Assembly (NCBI GenBank): GCA_936432065.2
Contig: OW386291.2
Coordinates: 21,863,821 to 21,927,820, forward strand
Reading direction: 5' to 3'
Length of the DNA: 64,000 nucleotides
Source of the DNA: Rutpela maculata
Taxonomy: Eukaryota > Arthropoda > Insecta > Coleoptera > Cerambycidae
In this document: positions 23,867-35,549 of the stretch, piece after piece
Layout: every line of letters starts with the position of its first letter
How positions within the stretch are numbered: position 1 is the stretch's first letter
Translations under genes and position numbers: made by a program
Notes under the pieces: model-generated
What the model was told of the DNA's origin: nothing
The model's database searches: none
What the model saw: the letters and a program-made list of their open reading frames with translations, nothing else

Positions 23867-26717
23867 GGTCCCTTTAGAGACGCTACGGTGAATAGACGCC
23901 TATTAGATAACGTTCCTTTAAATTGGAAGAAAAACCGGTAATAAGCTGGCCCAAATGGGTCAAAAGTACATTCGTTGTGAAGTGAAAAATTGTGCATGCG
24001 GTGGTAGTGTCCGAATAGCAACAATTAAGTGATAAGTGCTAATATTAAATTAATACGAGTGATTAAATCTTTCAGTGCAGCGTAAAAAAGTGAAAACAGT
24101 CGACAAATATCGAGCAGGTACCCGACCCGAAGGAAGAAAAGGCCATAAATCAATCAAGATAAGTCCACTTTACCCTTAAAATATTTATGTCTTAAGTACT
24201 TGTAGACAACTTAAAGAATTTCATAAACAGACCTGAAATGCAATAAATTAGAAATAAGTTAATACACAATTCTCTTCCAGCAAATACTACCAGGGGCGTA
24301 CCATTAGAGTAACAGTACACTGCGCCAAATTAAATCAATTCAAAAATAATAAAAACTTGGATAAGATTGTTGCCCATTATTAGCTTTCAGTGCCATTAAA
24401 ATTTAAAAAATCTCATGCATGCTATAAGAACATACTGACTGTCTACACTTCACATCTGGTACGGCTCTGGTAAGGTTAAGGAATTTTATTAAAAACGTTT
24501 GGGTCCGTAAGAATACGCAAAAAGTAAGCAAGAAACAATAACTCTGCAGAGAACACAAAAATAATGTATCCACTACAAAACGTAACAACGAAGACACATC
24601 AGCTACTGGTACAAAAATCGAGCACTAAGCCATCAGTTAGAAGGAGAAAACATAACAACCCCGGCACACGCCAACGCTATGAAAAGACCAGTAGAGGAGT
24701 TGCATAGGTAACCAGACGAGAGAGCTCCATCGAAATAAGGACGGAAAATATAAACGAAAACATAGCCACGGCAATCATACAAAATGATCAAGATCACTGA
24801 TAATTGATCAATCAGACAAGACAGCAGGAAGGGTATTCATGCAACTGACTCAAGAAACCAGAAGAAACGAAAAAAGAAAAAAATGGGGAAACCAGGTTAC
24901 ACGTGGAAAACAACAACTAAGAGGATCATGAACAAACTGAGAAGCGACCAAACATACTGGAAAAGAAAGCGAGTGGGAAAAATGAACTCCACAAAGAAAT
25001 CGCAGTGATATACCCTACCAGAACTAGAAACCGAGGCATCAGAAATCTCAGAAGGAGAAGAAAATTTGTAGAAACAGAAACACAGAAAGAGGAGCATAAA
25101 CATTAAATAACGAACACAATGCGACCAGACCTGCTTTATAATGCTCTGTCACCAATGGATACCCATAAAAGTTAATAAAAGTGACAAGGTGTAAAAAATA
25201 TAGTTAAAAAAAGTATAAGTGGATGTGTTTGTAAAATAATACATATCTCGGAACATTTTCAGTAATTGATAAGAAATATTAGATAGTGTTTAATTAGGTA
25301 TACAAACCAAAACTTTACACAGTGCTTCCCCTCTAACGCAGTAAATAATGGTGTATATATAGTGCAGTGAAATCGTGCCAGGCGGCAAAGAGGAGAAAGA
25401 AATCAGTAATAACCGAAGAGAGGACTGTCTATATGGAGTACTAAACCATCAATTAGAAAAAGAAAACTAACGCTATGAAAAATCAAGAAAAATGTCCATT
25501 ATACTATTAGGAGACTTCAATGCACATATACTTCACACATGGCCTAAGGAAAATGGAAACGGGCTGAAAAACCTAGCACACATGTTTGACTTAATAATAA
25601 GAAATACATGGAGCAAAAGTCAAACCTGCATTGACACCTGGAGTAATGGAAGCTCAATCACACAAATAGACCATACCCTGGTAAGCAGAGAGATAAGGGC
25701 AAGGATCAAGAAGGTTAAAGCAAAAAGGACAGCAGAAGAAAGCACTAACACTGAACAACTAGGAAAGAAAAGCGAGGAAAAAACATGCGTCATGTGGCTC
25801 TCGCTGCTGACAACAAGCATGACCCAAATCCAACCCAGCATCGGAAACCGAGGAATCAGAAGACTCAGCAAAAGAAGATTTGAAGAAGCAGAAACACATA
25901 AAGAGGAGCGTAAACACTCCATATCAAGACAGCACATATTTCACACGAAGATTCAGAAGAGGCAGATGCCCAGAAGCAAAAACACAAAAAAGGGAGCTTA
26001 AACGTTCCCTCACGACACAATGCAGAAACGCATCTCACAAATACCTCCCATCCCACATTCCTTTACCATGCGCCATGTGGCACTCGCTGCTGGCAACAAG
26101 CATGACCTTAGTCCAACCCAGCTTGGACGTAGCAGGTCCAGCTGTATAACCCTGGGAGTGGCAGCAATGCCTACCGCACGCTGGTAAATCAATCAATCAA
26201 CTTCCCCTCTGGTTGCCCCCCGAACACATGCCTGCGCAGGACACATCTGGACTGAAAACAAACTTCAAGAAAAGCCTAATAATGGAGTGAGAGCCGTCAA
26301 CAAAAGAGAGTTGGACCAGCGGAGTGGAACACAAAATAGATGAATACTCCCTAAGAACAATGAACAAATTGAAGTACCAGAATCAGAAACGGAGGAATCA
26401 GAAGATTCAGAAGAAGAAGATTTATAGAAGCAGAAAAACAAAAATAGGAGCACAAACAGCAGCGACACAATGCGGCAACATATATCACAAGAAGACCCAG
26501 AAGAGGCAGAAGTCCAGAACCAAAAATACACAACACAATGCGGTAACACGTCACAAATACCTACACCTCCCATCCCACATTCCTTTACCATGCGCCATGT
26601 GGCACTCGCTGCTGGCAACAAGCATGACCTTAGTCCAACCCAGCGTGGAAGTAGCAGACCCAGCTGTGTGGCAGAAATGCCTACCGCACGCTGGTAAATC
26701 AATTAATCAAATCAATC
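23867..26717 (+). mobile_element. Rearranged LINE-derived element with endonuclease fragment and duplicated 3' ends
   Basis: A 2.85-kb insert flanked by near-identical direct repeats (AAAATAATACGAGAGTGTA at 23848-23866; AAAATAATACAAGAGTGTA at 26722-26740). The 3' tail is (AATC)n: GGTAAATCAATCAATCAA near 26185 and GGTAAATCAATTAATCAA near 26693. Its 3' module (CATGTGGCACTCGCTGCTGG and neighbours) occurs three times, at about 25790, 26070 and 26590. A second module (GAGGAATCAGAAGA plus GAAGCAGAAA) occurs near 25030, 25855 and 26390. No reverse transcriptase is present, so it must have moved with another element's enzyme. Confidence 0.75.
25492..25760 (+). pseudogene. Endonuclease-domain fragment of a LINE
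   Basis: The ORF contains ILLGDFNAHI, FDLIIRNTW and WSNGSSITQIDHTLVSREIR. These are the DFN and SxIDH active-site motifs of the AP-like endonuclease of non-LTR elements. The start of the domain and all of the reverse transcriptase are missing. The rest of the reading frame to 26001 runs into the repeat modules and is not homologous. Confidence 0.7.
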
Positions 26718-26889
26718 AAAAAAAATAATACAAGAGTGTATTTTTATGATTATTTCGCTCATATATTATAGACCAATGACATTTCGCGAATTTTGACATT
26801 TCAACAAATGGCAACAGTTTTACACTGAATAAACGCAGGCTACCTTTGTTTTTTTTTTAATTTACCAGCAAATAAATTACGTCTAGCTT

Positions 26890-27664
26890 TTTAGAGGAGA
26901 CAACACCAATCACAAAGTTTCATCGGAAAAGCTAAAGCTGAAGTGGGGCGAAGGGTAGGCAGTATGGCTGTTCTAGGGCATCTGCCGTCACAGCTAACCT
27001 CAAAAATATGTGTTTCTTAAGGTTTAAGAGCATTACGCAGCTGTTATTAAAATTTCTGCCTGGTTCCCATATTTTCAACTAAAGTCTAGTTCAGTGTAAT
27101 GTTTATGAAGTTCTAAATACTTTGTCCTGATAAAATAGGACTCTTTTTGTAAGTAAATAAATACTACACTTCTATTGTAGAAAGTTTTTAGCTAAAATTT
27201 GTTTATTACGAAGATTTTTCTTCACTAATTTTAAGTCTTTCAAGTTTATTCTCATTTTTAATGTTTGTATACGCATTTTTAGCTTGGAGCCGTACTAGCT
27301 CCAAACAAATATTTAAAAATTCAGGTAAATAATTTTTCAATATTGTTGATTAATAAAAATAGACTGCTAATTACAGGTTAGATTTCCAACCTACAAAAAG
27401 AGTCCTATCTTATTAGGACAAAGTATTTAGAACTTCATAAGCATTACACTGAATCAAATTTTAGTTGAAAATACCGGAACCACGCAGAAATTTTAATAAT
27501 AGCTGCATAATACTCTTAAATCTTAAGAAACACATATTTTTGAGGTTAGCTGTGACGTAACATGTAGATGTCCTATATAATAGCCACACTGCCTTCTCTT
27601 CGCCCCACTTCAGCTTTAGCTCTACCGATGAAAACTTTGTGATTGGCGTTGTCTCCTCTTAAAT
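26890..27664. mobile_element. MITE family A, copy 1, about 290-bp inverted repeats
   Basis: The arms start GAGGAGACAACACCAATCACA and match inward through CAGCTAACCTCAAAAATATG and ACTTTGTCCTGATAAAATAG to a non-repeated centre near 27180-27390. No ORF. A second, partial copy lies at about 35820-36290. Confidence 0.75.
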
Positions 27665-28434
27665 GTACATAATTGATTTAATTTACTCTCAGACTAAAAA
27701 CAAAATAAAGCATATTACAAATTCACGAATTATTATTTTATTTATAATTACTATGTACCAACGGTGTATTTATGGAATTTTGCAAAAGTATTTTTAATAT
27801 CAAACTGACACAAACTGTCAAAATTACAATCACGATCGCGTAACAAAAGTCAAATAAGCATCTACCACGTCCGTTTCCATGGCTACGAGACAAAAGTAGG
27901 TTATAGAATGTGTCGCCGTCAATTAATATAATACAATAATAATGATTGTTACTTAACTTACATAAAAAAAGTGTATGTATAAACTTGAGTATAAAAGTAC
28001 ATAAGGAATTTGTTCATTTGGGAAATAATCTAGACATATACCCCTTCGAGCTCTAAATCTTATCACACAAACTGCGGATAGCTACATTTTTTGCAAAATT
28101 TTTCTTTTAAACAAATGTTTTCAACTTAATAATTTACACAAAAAGCCCTCGACCTTTGGCCTTAAGTAAATTATTGTCTCGAACATTTTCTGAGCAAAAT
28201 TTTACAAAAAAAAAAGCTACCAGCAGTTTATCCCATAAAATTCAGGAGCTTTCGGGATATAATCTGTGAATATTGAAAGTTTTTTTTTTATGAAAATTTA
28301 AAAAACAATGGGGTATTTTCCTATTTTTTTTTTACGGATACAGATTTCCGCGAAAATAATTATCAATTTTTTGAGAAAACAGAAGTTAAAATAAGTGGCA
28401 CAACGGGTGTTTTAAATTGGTGATGAGGTAGACT
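27665..28434. other. Unassigned intronic sequence of PHRF1 intron 1
   Basis: AT-rich, no ORF or inverted repeat recognised. Confidence 0.5.
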
Positions 28435-28442
28435 GTATGGAT

Positions 28443-28578
28443 TAGTGATCGGATACTATCGATTAATCGATAGTTATTTCCCCCCCCCCCCCCGCTCTTC
28501 AAAAAACTTTTTCACTATCGATATTATCGATAGAAATTACCAAAACTATCAGAAACTATCGATAGTATCCGACCACTA
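28443..28578. mobile_element. hAT-type MITE with 8-bp target duplication
   Basis: 136 bp. The ends TAGTGATCGGATACTATCGAT and the mirror of TAGTGGTCGG are flanked by GTATGGAT on both sides (28435-28442 and 28579-28586). It contains a C16-like tract and several ATCGATAG palindromes. An 8-bp duplication fits hAT elements. Confidence 0.8.
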
Positions 28579-28586
28579 GTATGGAT

Positions 28587-30554
28587 TTGTTGATAGAATG
28601 GTTTTATACAAAATTTTGTGATGTAGAAAATAATAATAGACGTGAATTATTAAATATTTTAAATATTTTTTAAAGCCGAACTTTGCACAAATTGGATGAA
28701 TCTCCTTTCACAAAATTCAATTCCATCTTAATAGTTTATTGATAAAATATAAAATAACAAACTCAAACGTCACATAAATAAACAACAAATAAATCTAATC
28801 AAATATGTCTCTTTCACTTGTAGTGTGACAAGAAGTGACAATTAACAGCATGCCAGCATGCAAGCAAAGGTGAAAGAGGTAAGAGCCGTTTGAATTAAAG
28901 GTTTTTTAAAGTTTTTGTTTTGAAAAAAAAAAATGTTTTTAATAATACCTAATAGTTGTATTTTTTCTTTATAACATTTAAACTTGAAAAGAAAAAAAAC
29001 ACGATTTTTTTTAAAATGGCTTGACTAAAATCATGATTTTAATCAAATGATTTAAATCAGCTCAACGTTGGGCAAAATTTGATTTTTATTAAAAGAAAAT
29101 CGAATATTTCCGTGTTTACATTTTTATTCAGCTATTTTGTTGATCAATTTCAATTTTGTTCATTATAAGCATAACAAATTATTTATTTCAGCACACTATA
29201 TCTAGTCTGTTCTAAGTCTTAATTTACCATAATTTGTTGTAGTTCGAAATTTTAAAAATTAGTTTCCTTATATATTTGGTTCATCGTTTGTGTTCCACGT
29301 TCATTAATTTTATTTTATTTGAAATGATTTAATAGCTAATTGTGTATTAAGAGCGTAAAATGCCTCACTGTCGAGAGAAAGCGGAGCATGTCAAATACTC
29401 GAGAACGACAATGGCACACACGATTTTATCTACAATCATTTAAAATATCAGAAATTAAGTTTAATTCTCGGTTGCAAAACGCGATTCGTCAACATTTTAT
29501 GAGTGTGTCATACATGTGAGCAAGGTAAACAAATGTACAAAACATAAAGGCTGTCAATTTAAGTTTTATTAATTATTATCAGGTTCATACTTTTCTTATA
29601 ATTAAATTATTTAATATCCTCTTACTCTTGCTCATCTTTCATTATATTAACGACAAAAGTTTTGGAGCATTATTTTTTCATAAAAATTACATTGTCAATT
29701 TTTTGACCAAATTGTGTAAAGACAGATGCACACAAACGAACGTTAAATACTTTATAGTGAAATTACTTAAAGAAGATAACATACATCACAGATTCGCACA
29801 TCGCGTATAACAGTTGGCATAATATCAGTGCCGTGCCATCCATTTTTTATTTAAATATTAGTAGTGGTAGGCAATGTGACGCCTATCCAGCTGGAAAAAT
29901 AGGATTGTTACCTAGGTAACGAGCACCCGGTAAAGATATCGGTCTCTGCGCATTCTGCATTCTATGACAATGTTATCTTCTCTAAGTAATTTCACTCTAC
30001 CACTTATTGCCATGGGAGACGAACGTTACAGTGACATTACTCATAGTGGTAAATGTCAACTTTCCATTGTCAAATCTGAACAAGACAGTCGATTATAGAT
30101 AAAAAAAAAATATTCGAGTTTGATATAAATTATAACATTATTTAAAAAATGGAGAAAAATAAATAGAATAAATATAAAACCATGGTATAAAAGGTCTCAA
30201 GAGGCGAATAACAAGTGACCACTTACACTAATAGGATTTACATATCAAATTGCACAGTAAGTTGGTTAAGTTAATTTATTTTGACCTCCAGAATTTATGG
30301 TGATTCTATGTTCATGTAATTTTGGGACATTCTGTATTCATGAAACTGAATCTGAGTGAAGCGAATGGTTTGCACAATGCTACTTAAAAACTTTTGTCTA
30401 TTTGTATTACCCTGAGCATTCTTCTTCGATGATGTTTTGTTATCACAATTTTATTTTGCAATTAACAGTACCCGTTGTGTGTCAAAATTTGATAGACTTT
30501 AATGTCTACAAATACCATTTGTTTCCATTTGAAGTTAACTAGTCAACTAATAAA
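28587..30554. other. Unassigned intronic sequence with dispersed-repeat scrap
   Basis: Mostly unrecognised AT-rich DNA. A piece around 28930-29060 (ending AAATCATGATTTTAATCAAA) resembles 49370-49530, so both are copies of a dispersed repeat. The short ORF at 29628-29810 has no support. Confidence 0.45.
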
Positions 30555-30563
30555 AGGTAGGTG

Positions 30564-30791
30564 GGTATGTACCTGAAGTTTCGAATGTTCACTTGATTGA
30601 ATTGCATATGATAAAGAAAAATTTATAAAAACCACACTTCGATTTAGGTGTAAAAACTTAAGTATTGTGGATATTATTGTCAGCAAATGTGGCAATCAAG
30701 TGTTTACGCCTAAATCGATGTGTGGTTTTTATTAACATTTCTTTTTTCATTTAAAATTCATTCAAGTGAATGTTTGAAACTTCAGGTACAT
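30564..30791. mobile_element. 228-bp palindromic MITE with 9-bp target duplication
   Basis: ATGTACCTGAAGTTTC and its mirror bound arms that match inward through ACCACACTTCGATTTAGG. AGGTAGGTG is duplicated at 30555-30563 and 30792-30800. A 9-bp duplication suggests a Mutator-like origin. Confidence 0.75.
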
Positions 30792-30800
30792 AGGTAGGTG

Positions 30801-31257
30801 TAAGATTAATCAAATATTTATTACCTTTACTTAATTTAATTAGTATTCAACTGCTTTCTGATTAGGACATTACGATACCACTTGATATTTTTGAAAGTCA
30901 GTGCTGTAAATATTTTCATTCACAAAAAAACAGAATAATTGTATAAGTACATATACATGAAATATAATTTAGTATTATAAGGAAACAAAAAAAATATAGA
31001 ATGTAGATGAAGCTGTGGCCTTACTAAAGATTTAATTGGGTACTTTTTAAATGCAAATTCGAATATTTTGTTTATTACACTTATTAAACATGACAAACTG
31101 AAATTGTACGAATTGGCAACAAAATGTAAGTTAAATATCACATATCTGAATACCTAAGTGGCCTTATCTGGTAAACTGTTTGTTTTTAGGAGATATTTTT
31201 CTGTATATTATTATAAAACATATCTAAAAGTAGCTATTACTTAGTTAATAATCATAC
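30801..31257. other. Start of PHRF1 intron 1
   Basis: AT-rich sequence just downstream of the exon 1 donor. Nothing recognised. Confidence 0.55.
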
Positions 31258-31491
31258 CAGAACTTTTTTCCTTTTGTTGTATATGTGAATTAAGCTGCCT
31301 GTATCAGACTCAGAGTCTGAAGAATCATCAATTGGATTTTTTTCTTGAAATGGTCGTCGTCGTGTTCTTGAAGACGATCCTATAATGGGACTGCCACTAC
31401 TAGACGATGTACCTGCTGGACTATCTTCTATGTAGCGAATTTTTCTTTTTCGTTTATGATGAGGTCCGGCATCACTCTCATCACTACTCAT
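31258..31491 (-). CDS. PHRF1: PHRF1 homologue, coding exon 1
   Basis: First coding exon, 78 codons, starting at an ATG whose first residues read MSSDESDAG. It is acidic and Ser-rich with a basic KRKRK patch, the kind of low-complexity N-terminus expected ahead of a RING/PHD protein. It ends at a CTG|GTATGA donor in phase 0, which matches the phase-0 acceptor of the RING exon at 18983. The join reads smoothly from a KRKKVL block into RVTSDTDSD, and both sides have the same SD-rich style. Intron 1 is 12.3 kb and full of transposons. That this exon belongs to PHRF1 is inferred from phase, composition and the absence of another candidate; a cDNA would prove it. The start is 341 bp from the RpS13 start on the other strand. 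Confidence 0.75.
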
Positions 31492-31832
31492 TTTTTAGCT
31501 TTACAAATTAATAAAAAAACAATATTCAGAGGCAAACTACAATGATTATTTTCACGTATTAACGAAACAAACTGTGGTAAATGTTAAAATGACTTGTTTA
31601 TTTTAATTCTAAACTATTTATGACAGTTGGTAGATTTCATCTACAAATTTTTCTGACTTCCATGAAGAAGCCATTTTTGACATTCCTTCTACGTTGCAGA
31701 CCTAACGTAGCGCACGCATGCGCACTGCAAAAACGTAGCACAAAATGGCGGCTCGTAGCGTCCTCTTTCTTTTTTGACGTACTTCGGAGTTTGACTGCTC
31801 GTTCAAGAGAAAATAAGTGAAATAACTTCAAA
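31492..31832. promoter_or_regulatory. Probable bidirectional promoter between PHRF1 and RpS13
   Basis: The 341 bp between two divergent start codons hold the only local CpG-rich patch. Visible motifs are CAAAATGGCGGC at 31741-31752, matching the YY1/Pho core, and ACGCATGCGCA at 31714-31724, close to the NRF1 (insect erect-wing) palindrome. A pyrimidine tract TCCTCTTTCTTTTTT at 31761-31775 looks like the 5'-TOP start of RpS13 mRNA. No TATA box was seen. The shared-promoter role is inferred from spacing and motifs. Confidence 0.65.
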
Positions 31833-31855
31833 ATGGGACGTATGCACGCACCTGG
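31833..31855 (+). CDS. RpS13: Ribosomal protein S13 (uS15), exon 1
   Basis: The ATG in context TCAAAATGG begins MGRMHAPG, the invariant start of eukaryotic S13. The exon ends in the middle of the Gly codon at CTGG|GTAAGT. A very short first coding exon is usual for ribosomal protein genes. Intron 1 is 174 bp. I looked for C/D snoRNA boxes there, because vertebrate RPS13 introns carry snoRNAs, and saw none convincing. Confidence 0.97.
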
Positions 31856-32029
31856 GTAAGTTAGTTATTAGGTATCATCAAAATTTTAAACGAATTATTC
31901 GTTGTGCTAAGTAAGTCGTTCAGGTATTAAAAAATAAAAATCATGTATTTTTTGCTTTGAGGTTATATCACCTCGTGGCATATCGGTAATAATTAAAAGA
32001 ATTTAACGTTATTGTCCTTTATTTTGCAG

Positions 32030-32157
32030 CAAAGGTATTGCCCAGTCGGCACTACCTTATAGACGCAGTGTACCCACATGGCTTAAGGTAACTCCAGAAG
32101 AAGTAAAAGACCATATTTTTAAATTGGGCAAGAAAGGTTTAACACCATCACAAATTG
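32030..32157 (+). CDS. RpS13: Ribosomal protein S13 (uS15), exon 2
   Basis: After a TTTTGCAG acceptor it encodes KGIAQSALPYRRSVPTWLK and continues to KKGLTPSQI, the conserved N-terminal half of S13 in the small ribosomal subunit. The donor ATTG|GTATGT splits a Gly codon. Phase is consistent with exons 1 and 3. Confidence 0.97.
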
Positions 32158-32217
32158 GTATGTTATTGCTCTTTTTTAATACGTGAATAAGTTTTTACGT
32201 ATAATTAATTGTTTTAG

Positions 32218-32522
32218 GTGTAATCCTTAGGGATTCATATGGAGTAGCTCAGGTAAGATTTGTTTCGGGAAACAAAATCTTGCGTATTATGAAAGCTATG
32301 GGACTTGCTCCCGATTTACCTGAAGATTTATACTACCTTATTAAGAAAGCTGTAGCAATACGTAAACATTTAGATCGCAACAGGAAAGATAAGGATTCCA
32401 AATTCCGTTTAATTTTGGTTGAGTCACGTATCCACCGATTGGCAAGATACTACAAAACCAAAAATGTCCTCGCACCCAACTGGAAATACGAATCCAATAC
32501 AGCATCTGCTTTGGTTGCTTAA
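32218..32522 (+). CDS. RpS13: Ribosomal protein S13 (uS15), exon 3
   Basis: The acceptor is TTTTAG|GTGTAATC. The exon encodes GVILRDSYGVAQVRFVSGNK, then the LPEDLYYLIKKAVAIRKHL and RIHRLARYYK motifs of the S15 rRNA-binding fold, ending in ASALVA and TAA. The three exons give 151 residues, the normal length for eukaryotic S13. It acts in the 40S subunit, contacting 18S rRNA. No break or unusual residue was seen, so the gene looks functional. Confidence 0.98.
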
Positions 32523-32550
32523 GTTAAGATGTATTTTGTTTTGTAAGTTG

Positions 32551-32556
32551 AATAAA
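32551..32556 (+). terminator. RpS13 polyadenylation signal
   Basis: AATAAA 29 bases after the stop codon of RpS13. The very short 3' UTR is typical for ribosomal protein mRNAs. Confidence 0.75.
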
Positions 32557-33738
32557 TAACTAAAATATACCATATTTTATACTTGTTTTTTGTAATTTCT
32601 GAGAATGTGAGAAGATAATACCTAATGATTAAAGAACCCCACACAAAAGTATAGAAAAAGGCCTTTCGATCGAAATTTTTGAAATTTTGGAGAAAAGTTC
32701 TCATAGGCACAATGTTTAAAATTCAATAGTTCGGCTGCCAGTGGCCTTTGAAGTCTAAAAATGTAGAGTTCTTATAGACAAATTAGATTCTTTCATTCTC
32801 TATCTTTTTGGATTATTTTAACCCCTTTTATGATATGAATGAGTAAAATCTTTTATGCATGTTAGTGTGTGTATGTGTGTAGTGCGCATAAGCGGAATAG
32901 GCATGTGTTTTAAAACGTCTGCCTGCTTTTGCGCTCTCTCGTGTTAAGTATATTAAATTATAATAACTTTATTTCCAAGAAACTATACAGTTTATGATTA
33001 GGGATTGACGTAATGTACACATAAATATTCAAACAAACAGCATATGACAAACAATACTCATTCTTCTGTGTGTATGTGCATGCGCTCACACTCTTGTATT
33101 ATTAGTTTGATTTTCTTTTTTTTCTAATTTCTTCTAGCTGCTTAAACATCTTTAGTAACCTATAGTCTAAGAGGTGGCCGTAAAAAAATGCGACCATCAG
33201 TTAACAGAATAAAATGTTTTTTAAATGTTAGTACTCACAGCGACCAAGAAAAAATCACGCATTGCCTGGGCAGAAGTTGTGCAGAAATTTCGTATGAATT
33301 TTCTACGGTACATTTTTCGTATACTAACCATACCAATCGCGGAACAGCTTCAAATTACTTTTAAAATTTAGTGTTTACAGAGTAAAAAAAAATCAATTGC
33401 GTTGCCTCGTTAATTTTTGTGCCAATGTCTTGGCAAATAATTTTTTTGAATTTTTTTTTTACCCTTACTGTGCCTATCGATTAACAGCTTCAAACTACCA
33501 CCAAATTATAGTTTAAACATTTATCTATTAGAAAAAATAACATTGCCACGTCTATGCCTGTGCCAAACACCCGGCAATGTCTCTCAAAGTCCTGTTATTA
33601 CCAATAACATTACAGAAGTATTCAGGTAAAAATAATTAATCATTCAATAAACAATTATAATGATTTCAAAACAACAGTTTTTATTTATTTAAATATTTTA
33701 AATTTAAATACTTAGTACAAAGATATAATTTTCATATA
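32557..33738. other. Intergenic sequence downstream of RpS13 with TG-rich and tandem-like parts
   Basis: GTGTGTATGTGTGTAGTGCGC near 32866 and a related TG-rich piece near 33070. Two diverged units of about 145 bp (each with AACAGCTTCAAA and TTGCC...GTGCCAA) follow at 33340-33590. No ORF. Confidence 0.45.
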
Positions 33739-34241
33739 CAGGGTGTCTCATCGAGAACTGAATCGATCGATATAGAGAAAAGTACGCATCAGAAATTTTT
33801 GAAAATGTTGGGAGTTACTAAAGTCAGTGTGGCCAATCCAACTAAAATAATTACAAGCAGCTGGCACTTCCGCTTATACCGGAAGTCTATACCAACTTGC
33901 TTATTTTAAATGGAACACCCTATATATTTCAGGGTTTTCGAAAAGAGCGTAAAATTCTGAGTCAAAACATGTAGGATACCCTATGTCTAAATCCATCTGT
34001 TTCAGAGATATTTGACATTTTATAGAAAATTTGACAGGTGCAACGGTTTGCAAGAACCGTTATAACTTTCTTCGTGTAAAAGATCCTCATTTGCTTCTTG
34101 GCACATAAAAAGAACACAAGGAGAACTACGTTCTACAACTGAAATAAATTCAATAATATCATACCAAGTGTTCCGTTTTTCGCGTTACATTTTGTCAACT
34201 TCAAACCGCGAAAACTTGTTTAGGTCAAATGGAACACCCTG
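33739..34241. mobile_element. TA-flanked inverted-repeat element (mariner-like ends)
   Basis: CAGGGTGTCTCA on the left and TGGAACACCCTG on the right, each flanked by TA. A further internal TGGAACACCCTATA near 33911 suggests an inner copy or a nested end. Noncoding. Confidence 0.5.
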
Positions 34242-34399
34242 TATTGTTTTACGTCAAGTTGTGTAAAATTAAATTCCCTTTTTTCTGATATTAGCATTGT
34301 GGGGTTAAAGTTTCCAACTTTTTGAAATATTTGCGATTTTATTAGAAATTCATGAATTGTTCTAATCATTTCATCAAACTAGCCATGATTAGAAACAAT

Positions 34400-34731
34400 C
34401 AGTCATTATCTTGTGTCAAAAAATGCCAGCACGTTTAAATTACACCCACGAAGACTTTTTATGATCAATGGATTGCCAATAATGGACCTTTCTTATGGCT
34501 TCCTCGCTCGCCCCACTTATCAGTTCTGGATTATTTTATTTGGGGAACTATTAAAAATAAAATTTATGAGAGCCCATTAACAACCATTGAAGATTGTATG
34601 CAGAGAGTAAGAAATGCATTTCAAAACATATCACAGGATTCAATTAGAAGAGCTACCCATGAGGAACTAATCCGAAGGTGCGAAAAATGTGTCGAGGTTC
34701 GAGGGCGGAATTTTGAGCAATTATTAAATTA
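34400..34731 (+). pseudogene. C-terminal relic of a mariner-like transposase
   Basis: The frame reads DQWIANNGPFLWLPRSPHLS, then LDYFIWGTIKNKIYESP and a C-terminal helical tail ending RNFEQLLN and TAA. The 'WxPRSPxLxxLDYFxWG' block is the last catalytic segment of insect mariner-type transposases, with its final Asp in LDYF. Everything upstream is missing or scrambled. The ORF at 34742-35056 that follows has no homology I recognise. Confidence 0.75.
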
Positions 34732-34999
34732 AAATGGAATCGTGTTTACGACTTCCAAATATACGAATCATCACGCGTGGTATAAGAGAATTCTGGCAAA
34801 TAAAACAAGGTATTCGATGTGCCATTCTCAAAATGTTTACTTACCAAACAATATACACGGTTCGCAAAAAAAGAATGTATTGGGTTTCTACGGATTACAA
34901 AAGAGAAAAGAGCAAACAAGTCAATATTTTACTTACAATGAAGTTTTCAAATGTCAATACGGTATAGTAAGTCTGAATAATTTTCTCGCTTCATATATA

Positions 35000-35515
35000 C
35001 ACACCAGTGGCGGCTGGTGCAATTTCAATATTTTTTTTATCGTCTGTGGCGCATAGGACATATACGAAATTTGGGAAATAACATCTAGAGAAGCACTTCT
35101 CTAATGACACCTAAAAAATTTTGAAAAAGCAGTTTGCGAAAAAATTTTTGAAAATTCGTTAGCCTCCCCTGGGTCTAGGGCGTCTAGGGACTCCTGTTTA
35201 TTTTTATTTTTTTTTGTCATATGCATTTGATTTTTCATAAAAATACAACAATAGATTTTTGGAGTTCGTGAAAATATTTTCATTACTAACCGAAATTTTG
35301 TAATTTACAATTTAACAAATTACAATATTTCAATTCGTTGTATCTCAGTAATGAAAATATTTTCATAAACTCCAAAATCTGTTGTTGTATTTTTATGAAA
35401 AGTCAAATGCATATGACAAAATAAAAATAAACAGGGAGTCCCTATATTAAATTTTTTTATTTTTTTGAAAATTATCGCCCCCCCCCCCCCTCAGAAAAAT
35501 CGTAGATCCGCCCTT
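35000..35515. mobile_element. Foldback element with C-tract end
   Basis: CAGTGGCGGCTGG on the left and GATCCGCCCTTGG on the right resemble mirror ends. Inside, about 110-bp arms (35180-35290 and 35330-35440: TGTTTATTTTTATTTT..CATATGCATTTGA against the mirror) fold on each other. There is a C12 tract next to the right end. TSD not clear. Confidence 0.5.
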
Positions 35516-35549
35516 GGATCTGCTTACAATTCGCTGACTTAGTCTTACC

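Noticed and set aside
31620..31831. Small ORFs on both strands between PHRF1 and RpS13
   Set aside because: They lie in the promoter/5' UTR region and have no motif; the promoter explains the composition better.
31856..32029. Possible snoRNA in RpS13 intron 1
   Set aside because: Only a short hairpin (GAGGT..ACCTC) was seen; no paired C and D boxes or ACA box at the right spacing.
34742..35056. 104-residue ORF after the mariner relic
   Set aside because: Different frame from the transposase, no recognisable motif, runs into a repeat; likely chance.
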